A DNA stretch of 64,000 bases from Numida meleagris (taxonomy: Eukaryota > Chordata > Aves > Galliformes > Numididae), in the NCBI RefSeq assembly GCF_002078875.1, contig NC_034414.1:22994616-23058615 (forward strand), in the 5' to 3' direction. Shown here in pieces: positions 14,041 through 26,955 of the stretch (position 1 is its first letter; the number at the start of each line of letters is the position of its first letter). The notes under the pieces are model-generated. The model was not told where the DNA came from. It was given only the letters and a program-made list of their open reading frames with translations, and made no database searches. The translations under genes and the position numbers were made by a program.

Positions 14041-15933
14041 ACAGACATAACTGAGTTCTCTTGCCAAATTCCTATTACATACACTGCACTGATGAAACTC
14101 TCGGGAAGCAGGGCCTCGCACTAAGAATGAGTTTCTCAAAAGAATAAGATCAGTAAGATATTACAGTTTTCCAAGGTCAGAAAAAGTATGAATCTATCCT
14201 TGTCTACGGAGTATCCTTTTTCTCTTAATATCTTCACAACATTTTGTGTAGAATTGTTTTATTTAAGCCTTAGAGATCAAAACTGTCTACTTTTCCCAGT
14301 TTTGCAGTTTTTGAATTCTGGGGTAATATTTTTTGTTTTATGAAATGTAACAAGCAATGACAGATTTTATTGTATGTCCTGACTTTAACTCCATATCAGC
14401 TAAGATATTAGAATGTTAATTATGTATTAGCAATGACAGCCATAGGCTCACAGACAGAACACAACCACTGAATTAAATGCTTCATTACACTTAGCCAAGA
14501 GTTTTAAACTTGTTATTAAAGCATAAAATTGCAACAACAACAAAAAAAACAGTTACTTATAAACACATTTTCAATATATTTTGTATTTAAGTAGGCCCCT
14601 AAATTATTATGATGTGAATCACTCTTGCAAAAACTAAGTTAACATTTTCATTGGACGAATGAGTCTATTCAGCAAGATTTAGATGAGAAAAAAAACAAAC
14701 CAGTGGTTACATATTAGTGTAACTCCGTACCATTCATAAAGTGCCAATTATGCTTAAACCTTACTTCAGTTGCTTGCTCCACAGGAGATCAGTAAAATGC
14801 ACTGCTAAATGAAAATGCTTTTTCTTAATAAAAGGAAGTAGAATATGTTTGCGGACAATTTGGGGCAATCTCTTAGGACTGTCTGTACCTTAGTAAGAAT
14901 GGACTCTAATACAGGTTTCATTGCCTTTATTACTGTTTTTCACGCTGTTTATTTTCTTCTGTTCTGATGAAAATACATGTGTAATGAATAATTTATAGCA
15001 TTACACATTTACCCTTCCAGAAAATGCAAATCATAACTGTATCTAATATCAGTGATAAAATGGGTAATCAGATAAACTAAAAAGAGATGTATAGGAGACG
15101 CTTACAGAGCTTCACCAAAATTATCATCCATCCATCCTTTTATAATCATCTTGTACTGCTCATTGCAGACCACTCCTTTAAAGTATATTAACATGGCAAA
15201 GCTGAGACTAGACTGTAAATGGGAGATTTTTATAAATTTTTTAAGAAAAGTCTGCCTGTACAGAGAAGCTTGAGAAGAGACCACAACTAAAATACTAAAA
15301 GGCTATCTTCCCTTCCCCATAAACAGCTATAGATATATTTTCTGTTCTAGTTTCTATGCTCTTTTCTAGACTGGCTTCTATGAGAAAGGCTTGACCACAA
15401 AAAAGCAAGAACAGCAAACATCTGTATGTTCTGTGTTTCCTGGAAGATAAGATGCCCAATGTCAGACAGGTATAGAAACCGCCAGTCATGGAAAAGTAGA
15501 GTCGGGTGTGCAGTGACTCACCATTCCTAGGCTTCCCAGCAGATTGACAGAATAATCAATATACACAGTAGTCTACAACAACAGCTGCACATCATCACAC
15601 AAAACCTCAGTATTTACCTCACATCAGACAACAGGAGTATAAAATGTCCTGAAGAAGCTCTGGGTCATGTTTCTTTGCTCATTTTTTTTTTCTTTTAAAG
15701 ACAGAAGTATTACTTTTGATTGGAAAATAATTAATAAGATTTTGTGCACATCAAACTTCAACACAGAAGAAACGATCATTATCATTTAGTTCCATCTTTT
15801 GAAATCTTTTGCATTTTTTAGTACCTCCTATTTATGAAGCACTAAGTGAAGACAAATACACTAAGTCTCATATTTTCTCTGTGGATTAGTTATCTAGAAG
15901 GGAAACTAACAGAAACTCCTGGGCTTGTTAATG

Positions 15934-15964
15934 GTTTTTGTTTTTTTTTTGTTGTTTTTTTTTT
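15934..15964. repeat. T-rich simple sequence
   Basis: A stretch of T broken by single G residues and by GTTG (TTTTTG, T10, GTTG, T10). Confidence 0.85.
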
Positions 15965-16980
15965 AAGCAGAGTAAGGAACAGCACTCACTGATTCTGATT
16001 CCCCATTCTTTGCTTTTTCTTCCAAGTCATCCTGACTGAAATTCAGTTCTCTTTGTTTCTGTGCAATCTGGAAAACGTTCAGTGTAGAAACTCTGTTCCA
16101 CAGAAAGAAGAAATAATTAAATGGACATTGGGATATTCCAATCAAAAAATCAACAGATGTAGCCATCTGCCTCCATTCTCCCAACTGTTCTAAGAGCGAG
16201 CAGCAAGATCTAAGACCTTTCTGCTGGCTTCCCACAAAGGAAAAGTCATTTTGCCCCTGCTCTCAAGTGCAGTGAATTACAGAATGCATATCCCCTAACC
16301 CCTGCTATTTTTCTTGAATTAATGATTAAATGAGAAAAAATTGAGTCAGTTATTCATGACACCATTACAGTGACATTGGAGAATTAAAAAATTCACAGGA
16401 GAAAGTAAACAGTGAATAAAGGGAGCATGAAGAGGACAGAGGAATTCAAGCTTCTTTTCATCTGGGATTCTTACACAAGCAGCACTGACTTAAATGCTAT
16501 TAGATCAGCTTTTTGTTAACAAATCTGTATGCAAGATGCAACAGAATTAAGGTAATAATTTCCAACCTTAAGACCATGTTAATAGTAACTTCCTACTCAC
16601 GTGGTAGTCTATCATTTTTTACTCCCCTCTGGGATGGACCATTAGGCTTGAAATGTCCCATGACGGTTTAAGGACTATTATAATTTTGAAGCCTTTTTCA
16701 CAAGAGGAAATGTTAACAGTCTGCCATTGAAAAGACAGCTGGGTACCCCAGCAAAACCTAGAACTGCATGGTCAGGTACAGATGAAAATCTGTAAACAGC
16801 TCCCTTCAGGAGTACACAAAAGAATGCTTATTTTAGAAGCAATGCTTACTAGGTTTTATGGCACATTTACATATCTGGGAAAAAAAAGATGTTACCATAA
16901 AATGTATTTACTATCATTAAAATTCTTCCTTAAAGTGAACTGCATGGACTGCTTAGAAGATACTACATTCATTTAAGAAA

Positions 16981-17150
16981 TAAAGCAAGAAAAATCTGCA
17001 GGCTTCTCTGCTTCACAGAAAGAAAAAGTCACACGAAGCAGGCAAAGGAGATAAAGAAACAGAAAATTAAAAAAAGAAGAAAGGGAAAAGACTGACTGAA
17101 AAGGCGTTAAAAAGAATAAAAAATAGCAGCTTGAAAAAAAATTCAAATAA
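16981..17150 (+). repeat. Purine-rich, A-dominated stretch
   Basis: The plus strand is dominated by A and G (AAAGAAGAAAGGGAAAAG, GGAGATAAAGAAACAG). It has low complexity and no known element was recognised. Confidence 0.6.
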
Positions 17151-19660
17151 GAGATAACTTTTGGAATGAATCTTATCTATGGATAATTTCTCTTAAAGGA
17201 TTCTGCCGTGGAAGCAGCTCAGTGAGAAAGCTCAGTGAACAGCTGGAAGCTGCTCTGATTTTCAGGAGTAAGGGTGAACAGAAGCAGTGAGAACCATTCA
17301 AGCATTTCGCACGTCAAGAGCAAAGTCAGAACTTTATCCATCTTTGGAGCCCCAAATAGAGCATCTCAAATATTTCTGCTGGAAAGTACTAATTACCTGG
17401 TAGAGTTCCCCAGATATTCTTCTCTTAAAATTAAGCTACAGCAATTGCCATTCTAGATTCCTCTTATGAGTTAGGACAACAGTTATGCATCCCCATGTTG
17501 AATGTGGTTTACTCAATTATTTTTCTATTACCAATGAGAATATCAATTTCACAACTACAAAGGAAAAATAAAACTACTTTCAAAAGCCAATTACTCATTT
17601 ATACATTTAAAATTAAATTCAAACACTGAAACATCAAAATAAAAACAAAGAAATTAAATCACTTAATATTTCTGGGGTACTGAGCAATTGTTTGCCTTTT
17701 TGTTGTGATTTAGAACTTTTTTTGAATGTCAGACTTTCCCTACTGATTGTTCATTATTAAATCATGACTTTTGTATAAATTACAAGTATGAGATTCTCAT
17801 CATTTACTTGCTAATAACATGAGATGACTGGGCCATAGGGCTGCATGAGATTTTCTAGACTATTATCTCACATAGTATCTCATTCAAATGCAAGTATGCA
17901 GTTTGCTTCTTTTTCCTACGTCTTCTTAAACATAAAATGAGGCTTTATTTATCTCCTTCAATAGATTTAACTGGGATCTTCAAACAAATATTAGTGAGTA
18001 ACTTGAACACAAAGTAACACTCCAATAATCAATGGCAAAAATAGAGAAAATCCTGATGTATCTCAGAAACATTCTTCCTGAAATACTCAGAAATCAGTCT
18101 GTAAGTGCTGATTAGGGAGTCTACATACTATATACCACCTACCACTTCATGACAATGTTTCAACAAAAGTATAATTCTTATCTAAAAATCTCATCAAAAG
18201 GAAGGAAAATTTCAAAGGAATTTTATTCACCATTGTGCGTTCAGTTTAAAAATACTTTGACTTCAGTGAATAAAATTGCAGTAACTTTGTTCAGCCACTG
18301 GGGGTTTTGAGACTAAAGCAATCATACATAGTGTTACTGCTAAGAGGAACAGTGTCTCCTTCAGTTTCTGTCATGCGCTCCCTTTTCTCCCACTTGCCAG
18401 CACTGATCATCTGAGCCCCTGTAAAATTCTTCAGATTTTTTCTGAAGAGGAAATCTGAACCCTTCTTTTTTTTCCTAACCAGCTTAACTCCTTAAATAGC
18501 TCATCATGGGATAATGAGACACAATAAAGAGGCTGAATGTTCCCCAAGAGGCTTGTAGGAACTCAGGTACTTCTACCTCCAATTCATAATTCTCTCAATT
18601 TCTTAAAGTGTGAGAAACTTACTCAGTCTACGACAAAGTTGAATGTAGCAGCTGAAACAATATTGTCCTTGTAGCAGATCTCGGAGGACTGCAGACTTGC
18701 TAAATAATGTTTTTGTTAAGGCTGTGTTTCACATTAAAGTTAATTTCCATTGTACACATAAAGACTTCAATGAAATGATATAAAATACATTGAAATGTGT
18801 AAGTATAATTTAAATAGTAAATTCCAACTTACAAAATTGGATTTAAAGTTGTAGACATTTAAAGGGAAAATATATGACTTGAAGTTCCAATTATTACTCC
18901 TAAATTAAATCTTTCCCCCTCAGTTTCCATTTTGTTGCTCCTCCCTTTCATTTCAGATGATAGCCTCACTCCATAAAGGCATCTGATCTGTGCTGCTCCC
19001 TAGCTCCACAGGGTAGCCCCATTCAAAGTCTCTCTTCCTATCTGTAAGGTGTTCAGGTGTTCAGTGACCATGCTAAATGATGCCACGTCCCAGGGCAAAC
19101 GCCAGGCCAACAGCCCACCACCAGAAGAAGAGCTCAATACGTAACGGAAAGATCACGTGCACGAAAGTCAAAGGACTGTGCAACCAGCTGCCAAAGACAT
19201 CACAGAACTACTGTTTTCAGCTCCAACTGCCAGTCACAGATCTGTGATCTTCCTTCTCTCAGGAAATATGTTACAGGGTGTAAAGCTGAAGAAACAGTCC
19301 AGTTGTCCTTCTAAATGCCCTATGAGAACAGGAACAAATTGCATGCATGATATCTGCTCCTACCCAAAGGATGAGAGAGAAGCATCTGTGTCTGACATTC
19401 ATGTTACCTCCCTTCCTGTGAAGGAATCTTAGTTTTGACTGGAGTTTTAACATTGTGACTAGAGAAGAACAGAATACCATCTGTGAATTTCAGTTCTGGT
19501 TGAAGAAACACAAATTGAATGATTAGCCATGTTTTCAGGAAGTTACTGTGTTGCAAAAAATAAATCAGAACAGTCAAATTGATGTGTAAATCTCACACTA
19601 ACTTGTCAGGGGTCAATTTTACCTTTACAAAAAGGTTTCATTCTCCGAATAAAAGTGTAT

Positions 19661-19665
19661 CTGAT
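19661..19665. repeat. Target-site duplication, left copy (CTGAT)
   Basis: CTGAT immediately precedes the TGTCA end of the LTR and is matched exactly by CTGAT at 20197-20201 after the TGACA end. This fixes the insertion boundaries to the base. Confidence 0.85.
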
Positions 19666-20196
19666 TGTCAACGGTTTACGGGCATTAGGCCCGATTCCGT
19701 GACAAAGGGGATGGGGGACCCACAGGCCCACGTCCCGGGAAAAGGGGAAAGGGGAAAAGGGTAGGGAGATGGACCTGAGAGCAAAGAACAGCGGCAACAA
19801 TCTGAGGAGAAACAAACTAATTTACTAAATAAAATATCGGAATGCAAAACAACACACTATAATACAATATAATTACAATTTAAGCTGATAAATCCAATGC
19901 AGAGAGAGAGAATGTCCCAAAAATCAAGGTAGGCCTTACTCTACTACCGACGATAAGACGGCTGGAGAGCGAGGTGCTGCCAAGACGAGAGACGGGCGGA
20001 AAAAGGGACGAGGTCTCGTGATCTGCAAGTTTTTATACTGTGAGCTTTTATCTTTTCCCTCCGGCTGGAAAATGGTAACAAAGGAGCAAAGTGCCGTGGG
20101 GACTGTAGTAGTCCTTCTCTTCTGAGAACCAGGTATATCCACTACATGATGTTATGATGTGGAATACCAATAACCAAAAATCACAAAACCATGACA
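19666..20196 (-). mobile_element. Solo LTR of an endogenous retrovirus, 531 bp
   Basis: On the minus strand the segment starts TGTCATGGTTTTGTGATTTT and ends CGTTGACA, so its ends are the short inverted repeat TGTCA/TGACA typical of LTRs. It is flanked on both sides by the same 5-bp direct repeat CTGAT (19661-19665 and 20197-20201), an exact target-site duplication. A TATAAAA box is visible on the minus strand at 20037-20031 in a GC-richer promoter-like section. Toward the LTR 3' end there is a run of GGGAAAAGG-like repeats (19738-19761 on the plus strand). No gag, pol or env sequence flanks it, so it is the product of LTR-LTR recombination. The 5-bp duplication and TG...CA ends suggest an ERVL-like or related avian group, but I cannot name the family. 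Confidence 0.9.
20031..20037 (-). promoter_or_regulatory. TATA box of the solo LTR
   Basis: TATAAAA on the minus strand sits about 160 bases inside the LTR start, as expected for the U3 core promoter, with GC-rich sequence on the downstream side. It would drive transcription leftward into the gene-free region. Confidence 0.5.
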
Positions 20197-20201
20197 CTGA
20201 T
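20197..20201. repeat. Target-site duplication, right copy (CTGAT)
   Basis: This CTGAT is the right partner of the 5-bp duplication flanking the solo LTR, identical to 19661-19665. Confidence 0.85.
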
Positions 20202-20390
20202 TTTAGCCATGCTTAGAAGTCATTTTAGGTTTAGACAGCTACTTAACAAATACGGATGATTTTTCTCAGTTAAGGCACCTATTCATAAGTAATCTGGTAC
20301 ATAACAAACGGAATGAATTTCTCTTTATAGAAGGCTTTAAATTTGACCTTTAATCAGAATACATAAAAATGTCTTTCAAGAGCAGCTCAG

Positions 20391-20518
20391 AATTATTATC
20401 CAGTGACAACATCTGGAGAAACTAAGGTGCAGAGCTGGTAATGATTTTTTGCCATCATGCTTCAAATTCACTGGAAAAGCAGAAACTAAACAACAGTGTC
20501 CTGAAATTCAAGTCTTAC
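20391..20518 (+). repeat. Weak MIR-like segment
   Basis: TTATCC, GGAGAAACTAAGGTGCAGAG, GGTAATGATTTTTTGCC, AAAGCAGAAACTAAAC and TGAAATTCAAGTCT occur in MIR core order with modest similarity. Less convincing than the segment at 23225. Confidence 0.25.
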
Positions 20519-23224
20519 ATCAGGTATATTACACTGCTTCTCTGTTCTCTATGTGGTCTGCACCTCCAACCAGAGTAAGGACTGATGTCACCTTGCTTTG
20601 TTCTTAGAGGCTACCGTGATTCCGCTGAACAGCACTGTGTATTTACCCTTATTTTGTTCTCAACATGAGGAAATCTGATTCATTGTGAGATTCCTTCATT
20701 GCTGACTCAATTAAATCAAATTTGCTTTTCACATGCTAAGAGTGGATTCATAAACAATACTGCAAATCAGTTACTACAGTAACTTGCTAAACCACAGTAA
20801 TTCAGTCACTAGGATAAACCCACATTTTGACAAGGGAAAGCACGGTAATGTCACTTTGTTCAAGACCTAAAAACTTTCCTTGGTAGAAGACTATTTGTTG
20901 TAAATCAACTGCTGACATTTATATTAACTCACTGACAGATCACTATTGAGCACTGATCTGCTGTCTTTCCAATATGTGTATAATGAGTACATAGTATACG
21001 TATATAATATGCCCGTCAACACATAAATGGAACTGGAGGTCTCAGATTTTTTTTATGTCCTTGCATCCTGCAGCTTTACAAAACAAGGAGATATTCCTGC
21101 AAAGCCTCAACATCAAGGTGGGGGAAACAACCAAAGATCCCAATCTTCAGAAAATTTACAGAGCAAACAAGGCAAGAAAACAGATTTTAGCTCCTTCCTT
21201 CCTGCCACCCAAGTCCACTCAATTTTCCCTTCTCCTTAATAATAATACTAAAGCATATTGAGAGCATAATGTGCTATTTTCTAACTGGTTCATCTCTGAA
21301 ATAAAAAATGCCAATTATCCATGGCTTCAGGCTGTAGAAGAGCCTCCACAGATAAGCAGTAGAAATTCTGTTCCTTGAGCTCCAGGCTGGACAAGGAACT
21401 ATAGCTCATACTGCTGGGGCTCCAGAAGAAAAACTGAACACAATGCAGGCCACTGTTCTTTTCTTTATGACAGGATGAGTAGGATTGTTTAAATTACATG
21501 ATGTGTTCCAGGAGCAAACACAAACACAGAACAGATGTCAAAAGAAAACACTTTTCTTTTTGTGCAGAAACAGCAGATGGGAAATAATCACAAAGCCTGC
21601 AAGGTAGGACATTCATTTAATATCAGCTCATACTTCCTTGTCATGCTTATGCTTACATCACATCATCTCATCTAGTGTTTTTCTTACCCTATAAAGAGTA
21701 TTTTAATGTGATAATCTTGTAGAGACAAACCACTCACTGAATAGTTTCCCATCACTTTAATTAATGGACACCACACTGTCTGGATTCCAAACAGTCACAA
21801 TATCTATTTATTGGGAATCCTTTAACTCTCAGTAAGGAGGACTATTATCTGATGCTCTAAAAGTGAAGTGTATGATGAGAAGAGCATGATTAATCAGAAA
21901 GTATTCTGAACAGATAGCTAGACTCTTGGTGACAGGCACACAATCAAAGAAGCAGTAAGAATGTGCACCAAAGCAATTTTTTGACTAATATATATAAGAT
22001 TCTGGCCACCGCTGCATGGAAAACAAAGCGTTGAGAAGGTTAAGTGGATAAAAAGTGAAAAAAATTTCTTCTATCCACAATTTTGCAAATGAAATCCAAA
22101 CTGAGTAGGAATAAAACTGCAGTCACATAGTCTCTTCAATCTATCAGAACAGTAGAGACACAAGCAAGTAAATAATAACTTACCAATTCCAAAACTACTG
22201 GTACTCCTTATTCATTCCTTTACGGCCTAGAATACGTCATGCAGTTAACAGTTCAAAAAGTTTTTAGTTGTATGAAAAGCTAGGCTGAGCATGGCAAAAA
22301 GGCACTGATTACAGTCAGCCTGCAAAAAGGGGTCTGTCAAGATCTTCTTGCTAAATGACAAAAAAGTCACCTCACTGTGATAACCTGATGATTTTTCTGT
22401 TACCTGTGTCCTTGGTTCATTTTCATTAATTAAATAAGATGGTAGTTCGTCTTCATGTCTTCTATGCTGCCTAGTAGAGAATCATGAGCAAGTATTGTTT
22501 CTTTTATCTTGTCAGGGACACTTAGATTTCCAGCAGGTAAAAATTACCGGTATCCTCACTTCCAAAGGCTTCCTTTATAAAAAGAAGAAACTTGGTAAAA
22601 GATCAAAAGCCAACAACTCTCTTGAATCACTCAACTCCCGTGTTCCTCACCATCCCTAAAACTTATTATTGCAGCAAGAGAAGTATATGTAACCACTACA
22701 CTTATCAAAATATATGAAGGTACCAAGGAGTTGTAGCAAAGTTATGCTACAGTATGAATTTTTGCACCTCTACAGTAATTCAAATATGGTTTGTTCCTTT
22801 TTCACTGGCAGATACGCTACTTTACACTGTAAGAACATGCACACAAACCTATGTAACTAGTAAAGTAACTAGTGTCCTGTAAGTTTGTACCTTGATTAAC
22901 ACCGCAGTAACCTTTTCATCTGCTATAGTCTAAGATGGAGGTACTTGAAAATATCTATTTCAGATGCTTCCACTATTGAATTAATAGATCTATGCCTACA
23001 GGCAAAAGTATCTTGAAAATTAAGACATAGTCTCCACTGCTGTAATCCTGGTACAGCCCTTCACACTGGCAGAGTCGGTATAACAGAACTCTATTTTTCA
23101 GCCTCTTTGTCTTCATTTTGCACAGATGTAAATGACTGCAAAGGTGCAGAGCAATGGAGAATCTGTCACTATATAAATACTAATTAGCAAAGAATTACAC
23201 TGCCCCTTCGTGGTGCTAAGCATT

Positions 23225-23335
23225 ACCATTCCCATTTTCTAAATGGTGCTGCAGTCACTGAACAAGGTTAATTTACAAGTTCACAACTGTACGAGAAAAT
23301 GACAGAGCCAAGAATAGAATACAGGCATTTCACAG
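23225..23335 (+). repeat. Possible MIR/CORE-SINE-like ancient SINE relic
   Basis: The order CCATTCCCATTTTCTAAATGG, GGTTAATTTACAAGTTCACAACTGTA, ATGACAGAGCCAAGAATAGAATACAGGCAT follows the MIR core consensus as I remember it (CCCATTTTACAGATGAGG, GGTTAAGTGACTTGCCCAAGGTCACACAGC, GGCAGAGCCGGGATTCGAACCCAGG), with heavy divergence. The eye can be misled by such old repeats. Confidence 0.4.
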
Positions 23336-25820
23336 CTACTTGTTAGTACTGTGAGCCACATAGTTCCACTTCCATACATTTGCATTTTTAGGTTTGCCTG
23401 TCTTACTGTGTCTGTTCTCCAAAACAGCTTAAATGACATAATATTGCTGTCTCTTTACCTTGGGAAAATATATGAAGATTCCCTGCAGCAAAAAGCTGTC
23501 AGTGTCACAGCACAATCAGCCAGGGATGGTTCCCCTGGGACAAGAGGCATGACAGTCAACAAGCAAAATAGCAGCTCTAAGGGCTTTTTGTTGACAGAAG
23601 GTTAGTTTTAAAATAACTGTTCTCATGTTAATTGTAATATTTCCACTGACTCTCCAACTTTAAAAGGCATTAGAACACAGCCTCCACAATCTAATGACTA
23701 AGATATGTATTATAAATAGCAGAGAAATCTCAAAAGACTCGAAGGGCTGAAGGAGCTCACAGAAACCTTGATATTTTGATGAATCTTGGATTTTTACAAC
23801 TGGCAATGCAAATCAAGCTCTCCTGTTCTCTGGCCAGAAATAGTGGTTTAGTTTTTTGCTGTGAGGTACAATTTCACTAGCTCCTTCCTGGAACAAGTAT
23901 AGAATTTCACTTTGCAAGCGCTCCCCATCATTATCCATTTAAAGAGTATTTGGTCTTGTATTGAATTGAAGACTACTGATACTTCAGTGGAGACTGAACA
24001 TCTCTCTGAGCTGATGACAGTTACTGATCTTTTGATTTAGACAAACCCATTGTGAACTGCTCTGCACCTTTTACAGCTAGTGCTTCTGCACAACCAAGAT
24101 GCAACACTATAAAATAAAAATGCTTATGTTTTAAATCTCTGCAAAGAGAGTGCAAATGACCAAATAGAGAAAACACATATACATTACATCAGAAAGCAGC
24201 ATTAAGCATCCTACGTACTAGAAGATACTACATGAGTGCCTGTGACTAATATTTTGAGGGCACTACTGTCCTGCAGAAAAACATCAGCACATTCACAGTG
24301 CTGTAATACACAGGAAGAGTTTGCGCTGTCACCTTTTCAAATGCAGCAAAATCTTTTGTAGAAATATTATTCATTTCATGGTTGCACAGCCTGACAGCTT
24401 TTCCTGGGCCACTCATGGGGACAAAGTCTCTAGGATAACTATTAGGATAATTTTCTCTTCTTTTAGTAAAGATATTAAAAATAAATATTGGCAGATCTAC
24501 TTAATGAGAAAAAAGACAGTCCTTTCGTTCACTCAGGAGCAGAAACAAGCAGATGATGACCCCAGTATTAATGGCTCACAGCAGGCAAAATTCCCCTTGG
24601 CACGGAGGGGTTTGTGACATAGCAAAGAGCACACAGCATTTCATAAACCCAGTGTTGAACACCACAACAGTGTCCTTCTCCCTGTGCTAAGGGGAAATTC
24701 ATCAGCCCAGGACAGAGATCTAGATGTTTGTATTTTCCACGCCACAATCCTATTTCTCTGTCTCGCTTCAGTTTGTGAATATTGATATGCCTCCTTTTTG
24801 CACACAGATAAAACACCATGAAAGTCTCAGCAGCAAGAATGATCTAAGCCTATGAATGATCTACTTTCTAGCAGTATTTGACCCAAAAGCAAACCGAAAA
24901 TTGGACTCTACATTACAGTCTAATACTACATTCAAGGTGAGAAACATAACAGACAATGAGAATTAAATGCTACAGGAACAATGCATGTAGCTGCAGCACT
25001 GCTATTTTGGAAATGTAGCATCACTTCTCAAAAAATGAACTTCCTTGACTGCAAGTGCTGTTAATAGAAGCAGTCACCTCTCAACAGAATATACAATTTT
25101 AATGTTGAATGAATTGTGACAGGACCTCCTTAACTACCTACTGACATGCCAAGGAAAGGACTAATAATGCTGTCCTCCCCCTTCCTCATTCTTCAGCTTT
25201 GCATTACACTTACCAAATATTCAAATATTATGAGTTTCTTCTCCTGCCTTCCCTAAATGTCATAATATCAACGATACTAATGCAGTGTAAAAATGATTTT
25301 GTGCTTCTGAAATGAACTTTTGGCACCAGTGTTGCACAACTATTGTGAATAAACTCAGTGAGACAACACAGAGGAAGGGAAAAGAAATCTTATCAAAATT
25401 CAGTCATTCTCTCATAGATTTGACTCATTCATTATTTTAGACTCTTTCTTTCATATCCACATAATATTCACAAGCACCAAGTAGTCCGGCCGTGATAGAA
25501 AAGGACAGTAGTTGTCAAATCCTCATAACATCATCCAGCTCCTTCTTAAACTGGAAAGCATGGTCTAATGTTTGGATGTGCCTTTTGTATCCTTGGCTCA
25601 AGGCTTGTCAACCTTAAGACTGTCAACGTCTGAGAAAAACTGCCTCTTCATTTTGTCCCACCTCTCTGCATCAATAAGCAACACTGATTTACTCATTGTT
25701 TTTTCTCTTCTTATTCTGAGCATTTTATACTTCTAATTCTTTATCTTTGTGCTATATTTTCTATAGAAAATAAAAGCTCTGCAAAAATATACTTAAAGGT
25801 GGGGGAGAATCTTTTCTGAG

Positions 25821-25839
25821 AGCTCCCATGAAGGGAGCT
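25821..25839. repeat. Short hairpin AGCTCCC-ATGAA-GGGAGCT
   Basis: Seven perfectly paired bases on each side of a 5-base loop. Short enough to occur by chance in a window of this size. Confidence 0.7.
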
Positions 25840-26936
25840 TTGCAGAGAACAGCGAACACTAACTGGCTAACTACACATTGCTACAGCTCAGGGAGAGCAT
25901 ATGGCTTGAAAGAAGTCAAGGCAGGAAGGATTCTCCCCCTGCATTTTCTGATTTGTTAGTAATTAGAGATAGCAGTCTTCTTGCTGATCCAGTCCCCTGG
26001 TATTACAGCCAGACGCACTGAACACTTGTAGTTCTGAGAGCACCTGCCAGCAAAAGAATAGAACTATCACTTGTTGAACAAGGCAAGGGCACCAGCTGAT
26101 AAGATGCACTGCTGCATAACAAGCAACTATCCCACATTCCCTACAGCCCTAAATAATGTTATGATCTAAAAAATTCTGTGAGTTTACTGCATGCAGATTT
26201 TTTCACTTGTGTGTCATTGCGCAAGTTTGTGAATGCTAAGATTGGGTGTGAGAAAACTCAGAGCTGAGTAAAAAGAACTGGGGAAAGCAGGTAAAATCCA
26301 TCACATCACAGTCCTAAGTCACAATATAAATACTTCTCTAGTCCCACAGAAGGCTGAGAAATCTACCCTCAAACCACTAGACTCCATTTCCTCTCACAAC
26401 CCACACATCTTGGCAAATTTTGTGAAGTAGTGGAAGAACTCTGCTGCCCACAATTACTCAAACTCAACTGTGTTCTTCAGATCTCTTCCTACTTGCACTC
26501 CAAATAAAAGAATTGCATGTTTCAAACAAGCCAAGTCATCAAATGCTTTGAAGAGTTATGCATGTAAGTATAAGAGCGGCTAAGAATAATACAGAGGCCA
26601 GAATAGAAAAATTTGCATTTTCTGTAAAGGCCACTGAAACAAGATGCAGTGTTGGTACAGGGGGAAGCACTAACACAGCAGAAACTGCAGAGCAAAGGTT
26701 TCACTTTCAGGAAATTATAGTTAGTTCTACAGTCATGCCAAAACTATCAGCAAGCCACTCCAAAGATCAGCTGAGGGTGTCCTTTACAGACAGGAACTGT
26801 AAAGATAGTAAATAACCAGAAATTATTTATTTGAAGGAAGCTGATATTGGTTAGAGCTTTGACCTGAATCTGCCTAGACCTTTATCTATAGCAAGATAAC
26901 CTCAGAGACAAAACAGAAGAAGGGACAAGTTTCATC

Positions 26937-26955
26937 AAAAAAAAAAAAAAAAAAA
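26937..26955 (+). repeat. ~19-base A run
   Basis: An uninterrupted A run in otherwise unremarkable sequence. No SINE or processed pseudogene can be recognised upstream. Confidence 0.85.

Larger units (their letters stand above)
14041..19660. other. Gene-free stretch
   Basis: AT-rich sequence with T-rich and purine-rich simple stretches. No frame above 91 codons and no recognised element. Confidence 0.6.

Noticed and set aside
13681..14139. 152-codon minus-strand open frame
   Set aside because: It lies antisense to a degraded CR1 element. The frame results from CR1 composition on the reverse strand.
19579..20142. Open frames over the solo LTR on both strands
   Set aside because: They are within LTR control sequence. 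LTRs of this kind do not encode protein, and no retroviral gene is present.
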